Below are positions 5,627 to 5,654 of a stretch of 5,654 nt of DNA, in pieces. The stretch is from assembly GCA_017621905.1 (NCBI GenBank), contig JAGASC010000275.1:1-5654 (forward strand), read 5' to 3'. Below the pieces are notes generated by a model. The model was not told the DNA's origin. It made no database searches and saw nothing but the letters and a program-made list of their open reading frames with translations. Source of the DNA: Roseburia sp. GTDB taxonomy: Bacteria > Bacillota > Clostridia > Lachnospirales > Lachnospiraceae. A program made the position numbers and the translations under genes. Every line of letters starts with the position of its first letter. Position 1 is the first letter of the stretch.

Positions 5627-5637
5627 CTACCGAATAG
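5627..5637. repeat. Right copy of the direct repeat, CTACCGAATAG
   Basis: It differs from the left copy at 5371-5380 by one inserted A. On the minus strand it lies in the 5' leader of the toxin mRNA and supplies a CTATTC loop and the GGTAG half of a hairpin. Neighbouring GGTAGCAC (5638-5645) and GGCTAACC (5617-5624) are inverted copies of elements at the left end. Confidence 0.7.
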
Positions 5638-5654
5638 GGTAGCACCAACTATAT

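Larger units (their letters stand above)
5546..5645 (-). promoter_or_regulatory. Structured 5' leader of the toxin mRNA
   Basis: If the mRNA begins at or near the GTGCTACC element (5645-5638 on the minus strand), as the antitoxin RNA appears to, the leader is about 100 bases. It can form CTACC (5642-5638) paired to GGTAG (5631-5627) with loop CTATTC, and CAGAG (5611-5607) paired to CTCTG (5598-5594). A UCUCC at 5615-5611 could pair with the GGAGG of the ribosome site (5559-5555), a possible way to hold translation off. The mRNA 5' end is predicted; TATAGT at 5653-5648 is a weak -10 candidate, and the real promoter probably extends past the window edge. Confidence 0.45.

Overview
The window looks like chromosomal DNA of a low-to-mid-GC Gram-positive bacterium, most likely a gut Clostridia of the Lachnospiraceae type. 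This rests on purine-rich AGGAGG-like ribosome sites before most genes, sigma-A-like promoter boxes, the gene families present (YitT, DUF815 ATPase, clostridial-style cardiolipin synthase) and a Firmicutes-style type I toxin-antitoxin-like locus. The assignment is an inference from gene content and base composition, not from a marker gene.

Layout, left to right. Positions 1-1769 are on the minus strand: a DUF815-family AAA ATPase (462-1769) is followed, 63 bases downstream in the direction of transcription, by the first 132 codons of a YitT-family membrane protein (398 down to 1, cut by the window edge). No strong terminator separates them, so they are probably co-transcribed. Positions 1770-1921 are a divergent promoter region. 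On the plus strand follow a cardiolipin synthase (1922-3547), a phosphoglycolate-phosphatase-like HAD hydrolase (3627-4274) and an aldo/keto reductase (4286-5137). The last two are tightly coupled: the HAD stop codon overlaps the reductase's Shine-Dalgarno sequence. No internal promoter or terminator was found, so the three may form one operon of membrane-lipid and housekeeping metabolism; no common pathway is evident.

The most interesting part is the tail. Positions 5138-5328 hold no convincing gene but carry a perfect 8-bp hairpin and a small GTAA-capped hairpin. From 5329 to the right edge lies a compact two-RNA locus. A plus-strand promoter (5329-5360) should drive an untranslated RNA of about 85 bases ending in a strong intrinsic terminator (5409-5449). 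Facing it on the minus strand is a 30-codon gene (5453-5545), too short for routine gene calling, encoding a single hydrophobic segment with a basic tail behind a strong ribosome site and a leader of about 100 bases. The two transcripts converge, overlap at the terminator, and carry matching repeat elements near both 5' ends. One of these is a direct repeat (CTACCGATAG / CTACCGAATAG), which becomes complementary RNA in convergent transcripts. This is the architecture of Fst/TxpA-like type I toxin-antitoxin modules. The toxin promoter lies at or just beyond the right edge.

Main limits: no homology search was possible, RNA ends are predicted from promoter and terminator spacing, and family calls rest on motifs recognised by eye.
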